64,000 bases of DNA from positions 1 through 64,000 of the forward strand of contig JAADGL010000042.1 in the NCBI GenBank assembly GCA_013152385.1, read 5' to 3'. The DNA comes from Acidobacteriota bacterium (GTDB lineage Bacteria > Acidobacteriota > Holophagae > Thermotomaculales > Thermotomaculaceae). Positions 42,827 to 52,670 of the stretch are shown here, piece by piece. Under the pieces are notes generated by a model. It worked only from the letters and a program-made list of their open reading frames with translations. It was not told the DNA's origin and ran no database searches. Both the position numbers and the translations under genes were made by a program. The stretch's first letter is position 1; every line of letters starts with the position of its first letter.

Positions 42827-43511
42827 AATGCTGACCCTGACAAATGTAAGCAAAACCTTTCCGGTCAGGGATACCAGCCTGACAGTCTTCAAGAACCTTT
42901 CCCTTGAAATGTGCGAAGGAGAATTTCTTGCCGTCACCGGCGTATCGGGGATCGGGAAAAGCACATTACTCCACCTGGTCGGCCTCCTGGACACTCCGAG
43001 CAGCGGTGAAATACAATTGGATAATATTGTTTACAGCTCACTGAAACCGGAAGAAGCCAGTAGATTCCGCAACCAAAAAGTGGGCTTTGTTTTCCAGTTT
43101 CATCATCTGCTGCCGGAATTTACCGTACTGGAAAATGTCGAAATGCCTTTTCTGATCGGGGGTGGAGAAAAAAACGAAGCCAGAGAACGTGCCGGAGAAA
43201 TCCTGGACATCATGGGACTTTCGAACCGCCTGGAACATTTCCCCGCCATGCTCTCCGGAGGTGAACAGCAGCGCACTGCCATTGCCCGAGCACTGATCAA
43301 TGAACCGGCACTCCTCCTGATGGATGAGCCCACCGGCAATCTGGATCCCCGGACGGGAAACGCTGTAATGGATCATTTGGACAGCCTGAGAAAAAAACGA
43401 AAATACAGTTGCATTGTGGCCACTCACAACATGAAAATTGCCGCCCGATGTGATAGAATCTTCCCCATGAGCGGAAACGGAGAGAACCATGCTGGAGAAA
43501 TACTCAGATAA
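42819..43511 (+). CDS. lolD: Lipoprotein-releasing ABC transporter ATPase LolD
   Basis: 230 residues; ATG at 42819 overlaps the lolC stop by eight bases, with another ATG nine bases later. Walker [14 protein letters not shown] (Ile replaces Ser in the common GSGKST), Q-loop [18 protein letters not shown] (the LolD/MacB-type QFHHLLPEF), signature [16 protein letters not shown], Walker [14 protein letters not shown]-loop VATHN. It powers lipoprotein release with LolC. It overlaps clpC by 23 bases. Confidence 0.94.
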   Translation: MNKMLTLTNVSKTFPVRDTSLTVFKNLSLEMCEGEFLAVTGVSGIGKSTLLHLVGLLDTPSSGEIQLDNIVYSSLKPEEASRFRNQKVGFVFQFHHLLPEFTVLENVEMPFLIGGGEKNEARERAGEILDIMGLSNRLEHFPAMLSGGEQQRTAIARALINEPALLLMDEPTGNLDPRTGNAVMDHLDSLRKKRKYSCIVATHNMKIAARCDRIFPMSGNGENHAGEILR

Positions 43512-45891
43512 AGCCAGGCGCATCCTGTTCTTTGCAAGGAACAAGGCCGCCCAGTTTTCAAATCCATATATTGATACCGTCCATATTCTTCACGGAATTT
43601 TAATGGAAGAAGATGCGTACATGAGCCGTCTTTTCAGAAATTTGAATCTGGACACCGTACAAATGCGGCGCTCCATCGATTCCCTGTGCCTGAAACTGGG
43701 ACGCTCCACTCACAGCGGGGATATGCCGATGACGGATGCCTCAACCAAACTGCTTCAGATGGCTGTCAGAGAAGCTTTCACCCTTGGAGAAGAAAAAGTG
43801 GAAGTACACCATATCTTCCTTGCCATGCTGTCCCAGCACACCTCCACCGCCGTAACCGCCCTCCGGGAATCCGGGCTCGGAAGCCTCATTGAAGCTAAAA
43901 ACCAGGTTATCAACGACATTATGCTGGACAGCGACGAGGAACTGACTGAAGAAGAAAATGCAGAACAGCAGCTCCCCATCCTTTCGAAATTCGGACGGGA
44001 TATTACAAAAATGGCACGGAAAGGCCGGTTCGACCGTTGTATCGGGCGAGAACGGGAAATGGATCGAATTATCCACATCCTGACCCGGCGAAGGAAAAAC
44101 AACCCGCTCCTCCTCGGAGAAGCGGGGGTTGGTAAAACAGCCATTGTAGAGGGCCTGGCCACACGCATTGCCAATGGGAATGTTCCCGCCCCTTTGAAAG
44201 ATCGGCTTATCTATGGAATTGATATCTACAATATCGTTGCCGGCACAAAATATCGCGGACAATTCGAGGAACGCCTCAGAGATATTATTGAAGAGGCTGC
44301 CTCAAATGACGTCATTCTGTTTATTGACGAATTCCACTCCATTGTCGGCGCCGGTTCGGCGGAAGGCTCCCTGGATGCCGCCAATATCATGAAACCCGCT
44401 CTTGCCAGAAGTGAACTTCAGGTCATTGCGTCTTCCACATACAGAGAATTCTCCAAAACAATTGAAAAAGACAAATCATTGATGCGGCGTTTCCAGTCGC
44501 TTTCCATCCGGCAGCCGAATCCCGCAGAAACCCTGGATATTCTGAAAGGCATTAAAGACCGCTACGAAGATTTCCACTGCGTTCGATTTGAGGAAGGCGC
44601 ACTGGAATCCGCTGTGACCCTCTCCGAACGGTATATCACCGACAGAATGCAGCCGGACAAGGCAATTGACCTCCTGGACGAGACCGGTGCCAGGGTAAAA
44701 TTACGTCATATGGCTGACAATGAAAAAAATAAAGAACAATATCCTGAATCTTGCGAGGAAGCACCGTTCAAATCCATGTTTCCCATGATTGGGCCGGTGG
44801 ATGAATTGTCAATTGAAGCACCTGAAACCAAAAAAGACCGTTCAAAATGGCCGGCTGTTACCGTCAACGACATTGAAGAAGCCGTTTCCATCTGGACCGG
44901 TATTCCGGTAACTGCCGTTACGGAAAGTGAAAAAGAACGCCTGTTGAACCTGAAAGATTATCTGGTCTCCCGGGTGGTGGGACAAAACCGCGCCGTTAAT
45001 ACACTTGTAAAAGCCATTAAACGTGCCCGTCTCGGGATGTCAAACCCTGATCGCCCCACCGGTGTCTTTATGTTCCTGGGCCCGACAGGAGTCGGGAAGA
45101 CAGAATTGAGTAAACAATTGGCAACTTACCTTTTCCGATCTGAGAAAAACCTCGTCCGTTTTGACATGTCCGAATACATGGAAAAACATGCGGTATCGAG
45201 ACTGATTGGCTCCCCCCCCGGTTATGTGGGGTACGAAGAGGGCGGACAACTCACGGAACGGGTCAAAAAAAAGCCCTATTCCGTTGTCCTTCTGGACGAA
45301 ATCGAAAAAGCTCACCCCGAGCTTATCAACGTTTTACTCCAAATATTTGATGAAGGCCGAATTACCGACGCGTTCGGAGAACTCATTAATTTCAGAAATA
45401 CAATTATAATTATGACTTCCAATGTGGGCTCCAGAATCATCACCGAAGACAAAGGCGTTGGCTTTGATACCGGCAATCCCGGGAAACCGGCAAACCGCGG
45501 AGAACGGATTCTGAAAGAAGTCCGGCGTTTTTTTGCCCCGGAATTTCTGAACCGTATTGACGATATCATCGTTTTCAATCCGTTGGGCAGTAAAGAACTC
45601 TCGGAAATTGTATATATCCTGATTAATGATCTCAACGAGCTGCTCATACACAAAGGCATCCGTGTACAGCTGAGTACAGAAGCAACAAACTGGCTTACCC
45701 GGCAGGCCTGCCTGAAAATTCAATACGGTGCCCGGCCCCTGAAACGGGCAATTCAGGTTCATGTCCAGGACAAGCTCTCCGACATCATGATTTCCAATGG
45801 GAACAATGTAAAAGGCGAATATCTGTTTGAAGTCGAAAATGACCACTTAACTGTCCGTAAAGTCAGTGAAATCCTGGAGGTTAAATGCTGA
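43489..45891 (+). CDS. clpC: ClpC/ClpA-type AAA+ unfoldase
   Basis: 800 residues. An N-terminal Clp_N double repeat covers ~3-145 ([36 protein letters not shown]). First AAA+ module: Walker [10 protein letters not shown] (~209-217), Walker [16 protein letters not shown]. Second: GPTGVGKTE (~529-537), [30 protein letters not shown], Walker [14 protein letters not shown]. The region between them (~405-470) is divergent ([23 protein letters not shown]) and does not show the coiled-coil middle domain usual in ClpC. It should unfold proteins for ClpP, though no clpP is nearby. Its position between lolD and bamA suggests envelope quality control, which is inference. Start and stop overlap both neighbours. 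Confidence 0.9.
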   Translation: MLEKYSDKARRILFFARNKAAQFSNPYIDTVHILHGILMEEDAYMSRLFRNLNLDTVQMRRSIDSLCLKLGRSTHSGDMPMTDASTKLLQMAVREAFTLGEEKVEVHHIFLAMLSQHTSTAVTALRESGLGSLIEAKNQVINDIMLDSDEELTEEENAEQQLPILSKFGRDITKMARKGRFDRCIGREREMDRIIHILTRRRKNNPLLLGEAGVGKTAIVEGLATRIANGNVPAPLKDRLIYGIDIYNIVAGTKYRGQFEERLRDIIEEAASNDVILFIDEFHSIVGAGSAEGSLDAANIMKPALARSELQVIASSTYREFSKTIEKDKSLMRRFQSLSIRQPNPAETLDILKGIKDRYEDFHCVRFEEGALESAVTLSERYITDRMQPDKAIDLLDETGARVKLRHMADNEKNKEQYPESCEEAPFKSMFPMIGPVDELSIEAPETKKDRSKWPAVTVNDIEEAVSIWTGIPVTAVTESEKERLLNLKDYLVSRVVGQNRAVNTLVKAIKRARLGMSNPDRPTGVFMFLGPTGVGKTELSKQLATYLFRSEKNLVRFDMSEYMEKHAVSRLIGSPPGYVGYEEGGQLTERVKKKPYSVVLLDEIEKAHPELINVLLQIFDEGRITDAFGELINFRNTIIIMTSNVGSRIITEDKGVGFDTGNPGKPANRGERILKEVRRFFAPEFLNRIDDIIVFNPLGSKELSEIVYILINDLNELLIHKGIRVQLSTEATNWLTRQACLKIQYGARPLKRAIQVHVQDKLSDIMISNGNNVKGEYLFEVENDHLTVRKVSEILEVKC

Positions 45892-48227
45892 AACCCCTGC
45901 AACGAATTCTAATTTTCCTGCTGTTTGCGAGTGCAGTCACAGCGCATGCTGAGACAATTGAAAAAATCAATATCGTGGGCAATCATCGTATTTCAACCAG
46001 CTCGATTCAATTCAGAATCCATAGCAAAGAAGGTAAAGCTCTTGACCTTCCAACGATTCGAGACGACGTCAAAAGGTTATGGGACCTGCACGTATTTGCT
46101 GACATTCAGGTGGACGTAACCCATGGAAAAACCGGCGAAATTGTAACTTACCTGGTCAAAGAAAGGCCGATAATCAAAGATTACCGTTTTTTTGGAAACC
46201 ATGCTTTCGGCCCCAATTTATTGAAAGATAAACTAAAAGAAAAAGGAATTCAATTACGCCAGAACATTCAGCTGGACTATGCCGAATTAAGCAAAATCAA
46301 ACAGGCCATTTTAGACCTATACCATGAAAAAGGCTATCGGAACGTGTCGGTATCCCACGTGTTGGAAAATGCGGGACGGGGAATTGCATATCTCACCATC
46401 ACCATTCAGGAAGGTGGGAAAGCCCACGTATACGGAATCAAGTTTGTCGGCAACACGGTTTTTTCCAACAAGAAACTGAGAAAATCCATGAAAAAAATCA
46501 AAAAGCACTGGATGTTCTCTTTCCTTGGCGGTACTGATATTTATTCCGAAAAGAAATTTTCAGAAGCGGTGGACAATATCAAAAAACTGTACTGGAAAAA
46601 AGGCTACAAAGACATCTTTGTCGGCCAGCCCATCATTAAAGTTAAAGACTTTACATCCGAGCGGCAGAAACGAAAAAATATCAAACGGGCAAAAGCCCGC
46701 AAGAAACTCAAAAAAGACATCCGGATGTTCCTGACCATCCCCGTTTATGAAGGACAGGCATACAAAATCGGGAATGTTTCTTTTGAAGGAAACAAGCTCC
46801 TTCCCGACAGCATCCTTTACAGCAAATGGAAGCTGAAAAAAGGTTCGCCTTTCGATGTGGGTAAAATCAATGAATTTCAATCCGATATTGAGAAACTCTA
46901 CAACAACTCCGGTTACCTCCAATTTTACATGGAGCGAATCCTGAACAAAGAAAAAGACCACATCGAAGATATTACATTCCGAATCAAAGAAAACAAACGC
47001 TTCAAACTTCACAGGCTGGAATTTGAAGGCAATGTGGTCACCCGGGATAAGGTGCTGCGTCGGGAATTTATGATCCCGGAAGGTTCTCCTTTCGGTCTTC
47101 AGACCTTTAAAGACAGCATGCTGCGAATCAATCAGCTTGGGTTCTTTGACGTCTCAAAATCAAACCCCGACGTTAAATTCGTACCGGGAAAAGATCAGGT
47201 AGACGTTAAAATCAAAGGGGAAGAGTCCGGTGTTAATGAGCTCAATTTCGGTGGTGGCTACAGTGAATTTGCCGGATTCTTCCTGCAGTCTTCATACACC
47301 ACCCGAAATTTTCTCGGAAAAGGTGAACAATTGACATTACAGGGGTCCTTCGGCTCCAGAATTACATATTACAACCTCTCCTTCACCGAACCGTGGTTGT
47401 TTGACTACCCGCACTCCTTCACCATTAACCTCTTTAACAGTGAAACAACCTACTACAACTACAGTCGGAAAAGCACCGGATTCAGTATCGGATTCGGATT
47501 CCGTTTAAAAACATTCCTCACCTATTCCGTAGCATACAGTTTTGAACTGGTGGATGTACCGGGGTCTTCTCTCCAGGACAATACAATCTTCAAACCGGTG
47601 TCCAACCGGCTGACCAGCTCCATTACACAATCATTGAATTACTCCACCCTGGATAACCCGTTCATGCCGATCAAAGGCTCCAAATACACATTGAGCTTTC
47701 TCTGGGCAGGATGGCAGCTTGGAGGAGATAATCTCAAATATCAGATTAACGTACGGGCCGCACATTTATTCAAAGGCTATAAATCGACAATATTCCTTGC
47801 CAATGTCCGTGCAAGCTATCAACAGGCACTTGAGGGGAACACAATCCCCTATTACGACAGATTCTTTATAGGAGGTGAGAGTACAGTCAGAGGTTACGAT
47901 TTCAGAAGAATTTCTCCCGTTGATCCCGCCACGAACATTGCCATTGGCGGCACAAAGATGTTTGTGGGTAATTTTGAGTGGATCTTCCCCATTGAACACA
48001 AATTCCAATTCGCCGTATTCTATGATGTCGGCGGTGTCTGGCTGGAAGACGAATCCTTCTTTTCCGGAGCAAATTCGTTGAAAAGATCCTGGGGCTTTGA
48101 AGCAAGATTTAACCTGCCGGTTTTTCAGATGCCGATTCGTCTGACCTATGGCATTCCGCTGGATACTATTCCGGGTCAGATCAAATCAGGCGGTAATCTT
48201 GAATTTACAATCGGTACAATTTTTTAA
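45885..48227 (+). CDS. bamA: Outer-membrane protein assembly factor BamA
   Basis: 780 residues. Signal peptide 1-22 (…AVTAHA). POTRA domains run from ~24 to ~430 (IEKINIVGNHRISTSSIQ is POTRA1; FKLHRLEFEGNVVTRDKVLRREFMIPEGSPF is the last). A beta-barrel of the Omp85 type follows (FGGGYSEFAGFFLQSSYTTRNFLGKGEQL, the loop-6 motif VRGYDF), ending in an aromatic residue (TIGTIF) as a BAM substrate should. A lysine-rich insert of ~20 residues lies in the third POTRA (QKRKNIKRAKARKKLKKD, ~263-280). It inserts beta-barrels into the outer membrane. It overlaps clpC by seven bases. Confidence 0.95.
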   Translation: MLKPLQRILIFLLFASAVTAHAETIEKINIVGNHRISTSSIQFRIHSKEGKALDLPTIRDDVKRLWDLHVFADIQVDVTHGKTGEIVTYLVKERPIIKDYRFFGNHAFGPNLLKDKLKEKGIQLRQNIQLDYAELSKIKQAILDLYHEKGYRNVSVSHVLENAGRGIAYLTITIQEGGKAHVYGIKFVGNTVFSNKKLRKSMKKIKKHWMFSFLGGTDIYSEKKFSEAVDNIKKLYWKKGYKDIFVGQPIIKVKDFTSERQKRKNIKRAKARKKLKKDIRMFLTIPVYEGQAYKIGNVSFEGNKLLPDSILYSKWKLKKGSPFDVGKINEFQSDIEKLYNNSGYLQFYMERILNKEKDHIEDITFRIKENKRFKLHRLEFEGNVVTRDKVLRREFMIPEGSPFGLQTFKDSMLRINQLGFFDVSKSNPDVKFVPGKDQVDVKIKGEESGVNELNFGGGYSEFAGFFLQSSYTTRNFLGKGEQLTLQGSFGSRITYYNLSFTEPWLFDYPHSFTINLFNSETTYYNYSRKSTGFSIGFGFRLKTFLTYSVAYSFELVDVPGSSLQDNTIFKPVSNRLTSSITQSLNYSTLDNPFMPIKGSKYTLSFLWAGWQLGGDNLKYQINVRAAHLFKGYKSTIFLANVRASYQQALEGNTIPYYDRFFIGGESTVRGYDFRRISPVDPATNIAIGGTKMFVGNFEWIFPIEHKFQFAVFYDVGGVWLEDESFFSGANSLKRSWGFEARFNLPVFQMPIRLTYGIPLDTIPGQIKSGGNLEFTIGTIF

Positions 48228-48256
48228 TAATGTATATTTCTAAAAAGGAGTTTGAT

Positions 48257-48769
48257 ATGAAAAAAGTTTCCATTCTTTTTATGGTTCTCGTTACACTTGT
48301 CGCATCTTCTGCCGTGATGGCTCAGACCCGCATCGGTGTCGTGGACGCAGATCAGGTGATTTACAAATCTGCAAAGGGGAAAGCATTTTTGCAGAGCCTG
48401 AACAAATACGTAAAAGAAAAACAGGATGCTATCAAGAAAGTCGTTCTGGAAGCTCAGAAAACTGAAAAAGAGTACAAATCAAAACTTGCATCCCTGTCCG
48501 ATGAAAAACAGCTGGCAATGGAAAAAAAGCTCTCCGATTACCAGACAAAAATTAAACGCATGCAGGAAGATGCAAAACGTGAATACCAGATCAGGCAAAA
48601 AGAAGGTTTTGATAAATTTCAGAAAATTCTGACTCCAATTATTGCCCAACTGGCAAAAGAAAAAAACCTTGACGTTGTCTTCAGTCGTGCATCCAGTGGA
48701 ATTGTGTATCTGTCACCCACTGCCGACCTGACTGCCGAAGTGATCAAGCGGGTTGATGCACAGAATTGA
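48257..48769 (+). CDS. skp: OmpH/Skp-family periplasmic chaperone
   Basis: 170 residues, AAGGAG before ATG at 48257. Signal peptide 1-23 (…SSAVMAQ). The mature protein starts TRIGVVDADQVIYKSAKGKAFLQSLNKYV and continues as a long coiled-coil arm (~50-120, rich in K/E/Q), ending PTADLTAEVIKRVDAQ, exactly the Skp/OmpH layout. It holds unfolded outer-membrane proteins on their way to BamA, the gene just upstream. Position between bamA and lpxD matches many Gram-negatives. lpxD starts within its last codons. Confidence 0.93.
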   Translation: MKKVSILFMVLVTLVASSAVMAQTRIGVVDADQVIYKSAKGKAFLQSLNKYVKEKQDAIKKVVLEAQKTEKEYKSKLASLSDEKQLAMEKKLSDYQTKIKRMQEDAKREYQIRQKEGFDKFQKILTPIIAQLAKEKNLDVVFSRASSGIVYLSPTADLTAEVIKRVDAQN

Positions 48770-49778
48770 GGTTTCACTTAGACTCTCAAAACTGGTAAAT
48801 GAACTCGGCCTGGCTCTGGACGGGCCGGATTGCACAATTTCCGGAGTGGCATCACTGGAAGACGCCACTCCGGAAAAGCTGTCTTATGTAAAAAATTCCA
48901 CATTTCTTGAAAATGCACAACACTCAAAAGCCGGTGCATTGATCATTCCAAAAGACATGAAGGCAAATTTTTCTTGCCCGATCATCAGGGCAGATGATCC
49001 CTATTTTGCCTTCATTCGTGCTTCAATGTATTTTGTTTCTCATTATTCCGTCTATCCGCAAGAAAAACTTTCCTTTATCCATCCCGATACGGAAATCCAT
49101 CCTGAAGCCGAACTCGGCGCATTTGTCACGGTGTCCCCCGGATGCAAAATTGGAGCCGGTGCCCGTATACATCCCGGAGTTAAACTGATGAACAATGTCT
49201 CTATCGGAGAAGGAACGATAATCTACGGAAATACTGTGATTTTCCCCGGCTGCATAATCGGAAAAGACTGTATGATCGGAGCAAACACCGTTATCGGAGG
49301 AGAAGGCTTCGGCTTCCATTTTGCCGGAGGACAACACCGGAAAGTTCCCCAAACCGGAATCGTCCGAATCGGAAACAATGTTGAAATCGGATCCTGCGTC
49401 TCCATTGACAGAGGCACATTCGGAGAAACTTTTATTGATAACGGAACCAAGATTGACAATCAAGTTCAAATTGCACATAACGTAACAATCGGGAAACATG
49501 TCATTATTGTAGCCCAATCCGGCATCTCCGGCAGTACCAGTATTGATGACTATGCGGTTCTTGCAGGTAAATCGGGTCTGGTGGGGCATATTCACATAGG
49601 AAAAGGGGTAACGGTCGGAGGAGGCTCTGTTGTCACAAAATCCGTACCGGACGGACGTTTCGTAATCGGTTATCCGGCAACGGAACACAGGGCATGGAAA
49701 AAACAAATTGCCGCCCTTTCAAAACTTCCGGAATTGTCTAAAAAATTGCGCAGGTTATTGAAAAGAGAAAACAGATGA
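48756..49778 (+). CDS. lpxD: UDP-3-O-(3-hydroxyacyl)glucosamine N-acyltransferase LpxD
   Basis: 340 residues from ATG at 48756 (a TTG three bases earlier is possible); it overlaps skp by 14 bases. N-terminal uridine-binding domain ~1-100 (ISGVASLEDATPEKLSYVKN). Left-handed beta-helix ~108-300 with hexapeptide repeats (IHPEAELGAFVTVSPG, IGGEGFGFHFAGGQHRK with the family's catalytic-region histidine, DNQVQIAHNVTIGKHVIIVAQSGISGSTSIDD). A short helical C-terminus trimer tail follows. It adds the N-linked acyl chain in lipid A synthesis. Confidence 0.96.
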   Translation: MHRIEVSLRLSKLVNELGLALDGPDCTISGVASLEDATPEKLSYVKNSTFLENAQHSKAGALIIPKDMKANFSCPIIRADDPYFAFIRASMYFVSHYSVYPQEKLSFIHPDTEIHPEAELGAFVTVSPGCKIGAGARIHPGVKLMNNVSIGEGTIIYGNTVIFPGCIIGKDCMIGANTVIGGEGFGFHFAGGQHRKVPQTGIVRIGNNVEIGSCVSIDRGTFGETFIDNGTKIDNQVQIAHNVTIGKHVIIVAQSGISGSTSIDDYAVLAGKSGLVGHIHIGKGVTVGGGSVVTKSVPDGRFVIGYPATEHRAWKKQIAALSKLPELSKKLRRLLKRENR

Positions 49779-49811
49779 TCAGAAAAGAATAAATATACAG
49801 GGAGAAAATTC

Positions 49812-50249
49812 ATGCCACAAACCATTGATTACGAAGAAATCAAAACCATCATGCCACACCGTTATCCCTTTCTCCTGGTGGACAGGGTTACACAATTTGA
49901 AGATGACAAATACATTGAAGCTTATAAAAATGTCACCGGAAATGAACCTTTCTTCCAGGGCCATTTCCCCGGTAAAGCGGTCATGCCAGGCGTTCTGGTC
50001 ATTGAAGCCATGGCACAGGCCGGGGGGGTTCTGCTTCTTAAAAACAAGAAAGGAACCGGCGGACTTGTCTATTTTACTTCAATTGAAAAAGCACGCTTCC
50101 GGCATCCGGTTGTTCCGGGGGACCGATTGCGTTTTGAAGTAAAAGTTCTCCGCCTGAAATCCAGTTACTGCAAACTTTCCGGAAAAGCCTTTGTGGAAGA
50201 TAAACTTGTCGCCGAGGCTGTTTTTTCCTCAGCGCTTTCGGTAAAATGA
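49812..50249 (+). CDS. fabZ: 3-hydroxyacyl-ACP dehydratase FabZ
   Basis: 145 residues, AGGGAG seven bases before ATG. The hot-dog fold motifs are intact: [14 protein letters not shown], catalytic His51 in [20 protein letters not shown] and Glu65. It dehydrates 3-hydroxyacyl-ACP in fatty-acid elongation, competing with LpxA/LpxD for the same substrate. The lpxD-fabZ-lpxA order is a classic arrangement. Confidence 0.96.
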   Translation: MPQTIDYEEIKTIMPHRYPFLLVDRVTQFEDDKYIEAYKNVTGNEPFFQGHFPGKAVMPGVLVIEAMAQAGGVLLLKNKKGTGGLVYFTSIEKARFRHPVVPGDRLRFEVKVLRLKSSYCKLSGKAFVEDKLVAEAVFSSALSVK

Positions 50250-50299
50250 ACCTGTAAACAACAGGGTCGCCCTGTTTTCTGAATCAAAAGGAGGGAACC

Positions 50300-51070
50300 A
50301 TGATTCATCCGACAGCTGTCATCGCTCAGGATGTTGAAATCGCGGAAAGTGCCGATATCGGCCCGTTTTGTGTCATCGGAAACAATGTAAAAATCGGAGA
50401 AAAAACAAAACTTACAGCGTCTGTTCAGATTGATTCCCACACCACAATTGGAGCCGACAATACAATTTACCCCTTTTGCTGCATCGGATTCCCCCCCCAG
50501 GACACAAAATATCATGGAGAAGCCACCGAAACGATAATCGGAGACAACAACATCATCCGGGAAAACAGCACGATTCACCGGGGAACAAAAACCGGCCGGG
50601 GAAAAACGGTTCTCGGATCAGGTAATTTCCTGATGGCATATTCTCACATTGCCCATGACTGTATCGTAGGTGACAAAAACATCTTTGTAAACGCCGCCAC
50701 CCTGGGCGGCCATGTCAGTGTCGGAGACCATGTTTACATTGGCGCATACTCTGGTGTTCATCAATTCTGTAGAATTGGAAATCACGCATTCGTCGGGGGG
50801 TATTCCGTAATCACTCAGGATGCCCTTCCCTTTGTAAAAACGGTGGGAAACCGGGCAAAAACCTACGATATCAACACAATGGGGCTGGAACGCAAGGGAT
50901 TCCGCCCGGAAACCATCACCGCACTGAAAAAAGCCTACAGAATTCTGTTAAGACGAAAACTGCAGATGGCGGATGCATTGACAGAAATGAGAAAAGAATT
51001 TCCAGGAATTAAAGAAGTACTGTATTTTGCAGACTTTATTGAAAATAGTGAACGGGGAATTTGCCGCTGA
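50300..51070 (+). CDS. lpxA: UDP-N-acetylglucosamine acyltransferase LpxA
   Basis: 256 residues, AAAAGGAGGG before ATG. Left-handed beta-helix ~1-185: IHPTAVIAQDVEIAESADIGPFCVIG, FPPQDTKYHGEATETIIGDNNIIRENSTIHRGT (substrate loop), catalytic-histidine segment AYSHIAHDCIVG, and GGHVSVGDHVYIGAYSGVHQFCRIG. The helical C-terminus follows from ~195. It starts lipid A synthesis by O-acylation of UDP-GlcNAc. It is the last gene of the plus-strand run; lpxB and lpxI/H are not in the window. The 54 bases after it show no clear hairpin. Confidence 0.96.
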   Translation: MIHPTAVIAQDVEIAESADIGPFCVIGNNVKIGEKTKLTASVQIDSHTTIGADNTIYPFCCIGFPPQDTKYHGEATETIIGDNNIIRENSTIHRGTKTGRGKTVLGSGNFLMAYSHIAHDCIVGDKNIFVNAATLGGHVSVGDHVYIGAYSGVHQFCRIGNHAFVGGYSVITQDALPFVKTVGNRAKTYDINTMGLERKGFRPETITALKKAYRILLRRKLQMADALTEMRKEFPGIKEVLYFADFIENSERGICR

Positions 51071-51124
51071 TTCCGTTTTGATCCCACGCTTTTATCTGAA
51101 TCTGAAAAAGATACCCGGATTTCA

Positions 51125-51640
51125 TCAACTCAGGATTGTCAGACATTTCCCTCTATTTGCCGGAGAACTGTTCATGTCAGGACATTCCTGCAATAATCGG
51201 GATAAATCCCGGCCGCCGGCTCCAGGGGGCTGAAAATCCGGGATCAATTCGCAAAGCGGTTCCAACACAAACCGGCGAACAGAAAATGATTCATGGGGAA
51301 CAATCAGATTATTTGTATTTATCAGGCTGTGGCCAAAAAAAATCAAATCTATATCAATTTTTCTGGGCCCTTTCTCTATTGTACGCACTCTCCCCATTTC
51401 CGTCTCAATACTGAGAATCAACTTCAAAACCTCAAAAGGAGAATAGTTGAAATCACAATTAAACAACCCTGCAGCATTAATATAATCAGGTTGATCCGTC
51501 AAACCAACCGCTTTTGACTCATAACAGCTTGAAATCGCATTGCAGCGAAGTCCGAAATCCGAAAGCCGGTTAACCGCCTCCTGAATTTGTTCAACACGGT
51601 CTCCCACATTACTGCCAAATGCCAGCATAAGTTCCGTCAT
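51125..51640 (-). CDS. folK: Dihydropterin pyrophosphokinase FolK (HPPK)
   Basis: 171 residues, AAGGGGG five bases before the ATG. Motifs: LAFGSNVGDR (~6-15), YINAAGLFNCDF, METEMGR-like SIETEMGRVRTIEKGPRKIDIDLIFFG with the two catalytic aspartates, and VPHESFSVRRFVLEPL. It pyrophosphorylates 6-hydroxymethyl-dihydropterin in folate synthesis. A ~25-residue C-terminal tail (ECPDMNSSPANRGKC...) goes beyond the usual end. It is convergent with lpxA and divergent from the histidine kinase gene; no other folate gene is nearby. Confidence 0.94.
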   Translation of the reverse strand: MTELMLAFGSNVGDRVEQIQEAVNRLSDFGLRCNAISSCYESKAVGLTDQPDYINAAGLFNCDFNYSPFEVLKLILSIETEMGRVRTIEKGPRKIDIDLIFFGHSLINTNNLIVPHESFSVRRFVLEPLCELIPDFQPPGAGGRDLSRLLQECPDMNSSPANRGKCLTILS

Positions 51641-51719
51641 ACATTCCCCCTTGAAAATATTGTAACACAGCAGACTCTAAATCTGTTCAAAAGTGGTAAA
51701 ACATGCTAACATTTCGGGT

Positions 51720-52670
51720 ATGGATAAAAAGTATGAATTTGACCTTTCAAGAATTGACAAATCAACAGTTGACCCAAACGAATTGGTTCGTAAAGCTGTA
51801 GAAACACTTAATCGGTATCCTCAGCCGTTTGCTGCCACGTTTACCGTAAACGGGAAAAAATTTGTTATCGGGGGAAAAAGAGATAAAAAAATTCTTATTG
51901 ATTCTCTGGATGGAATCTCCAGCCTTCTCACCAGCCGATCCATGCTGTCTCAACTTCAAAGAAACGCATTAACTCACATCCGGGGACTTAACCATAACCT
52001 CAGAGGCTCCCTCAGCGGTATCCGAAGCCGCCTGGATCTGTTTACGCGGGAATTGAAAGGGGGGAATATGAAACCCGCCCCGGAAAATTCCACCACCGTC
52101 CCTGTGCAGAAAATAGAAGAAGTTTTCGGGAAATTGATTCACTCCGCCGATAATCTTCAGAAACAACTTTCGGACTTTGAACAGGTAATTTCATGGCTTG
52201 ATCCTGAGCACGACATTTGCATGCTGCTTCCGAACCAGGTTCTCGAAACCATTATTGAATATATGATCACCGACCTCTTCGTGAAAAAGGAAGTTACAAT
52301 TTCCATTCAACCACAACCACCTGTACGCAGTGTCACCATTCACCCGATGCTCTTTGTGGAACCCATATTGCACATTCTGGAAAATGCGGTACAGTCATTG
52401 CGCTGCCGTGGAGGCGGCAACATTCGAATCATGGTCTCATCCTCCGGAAGTGACTGTATTGTTGAAATTCATAACAACGGGCCTCGTATCTCCGAAGAAC
52501 TCCTTCAACCCTCTCTTTTCGAGCCGGGGACCGGTGATTTCGAGAATGGACCCGGGATGGGCCTTGCCTTCAGCAAATGGCTTACGGAAACAGCAGGAGG
52601 CGAGCTTTCCCTGTTACAGAATGAAGACTCCAATGTTGCTTTTAGACTTCGATATCCCCGACGGCCATGA
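51720..52670 (+). CDS. Soluble histidine kinase
   Basis: 316 residues using ATG at 51720; a GTG at 51693 is less likely since neither has a good ribosome site. There is no signal peptide or membrane helix. An N-terminal ~70 residues (KYEFDLSRIDKSTVDPNELVRKAVETLNRYPQ) have no recognised domain. A dimerisation-type helix with phosphoacceptor-like His is in LNHNLRGSLSGIRSRLDLF (~100-118). The HATPase domain covers ~190-310: N-box ILENAVQSL, GPGMGLAFSKWL, but the G1-type DxGxG is replaced by HNNGPRIS. It may be an active kinase or a scaffold. ATGA overlap links it to tadA. Confidence 0.8.
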   Translation: MDKKYEFDLSRIDKSTVDPNELVRKAVETLNRYPQPFAATFTVNGKKFVIGGKRDKKILIDSLDGISSLLTSRSMLSQLQRNALTHIRGLNHNLRGSLSGIRSRLDLFTRELKGGNMKPAPENSTTVPVQKIEEVFGKLIHSADNLQKQLSDFEQVISWLDPEHDICMLLPNQVLETIIEYMITDLFVKKEVTISIQPQPPVRSVTIHPMLFVEPILHILENAVQSLRCRGGGNIRIMVSSSGSDCIVEIHNNGPRISEELLQPSLFEPGTGDFENGPGMGLAFSKWLTETAGGELSLLQNEDSNVAFRLRYPRRP

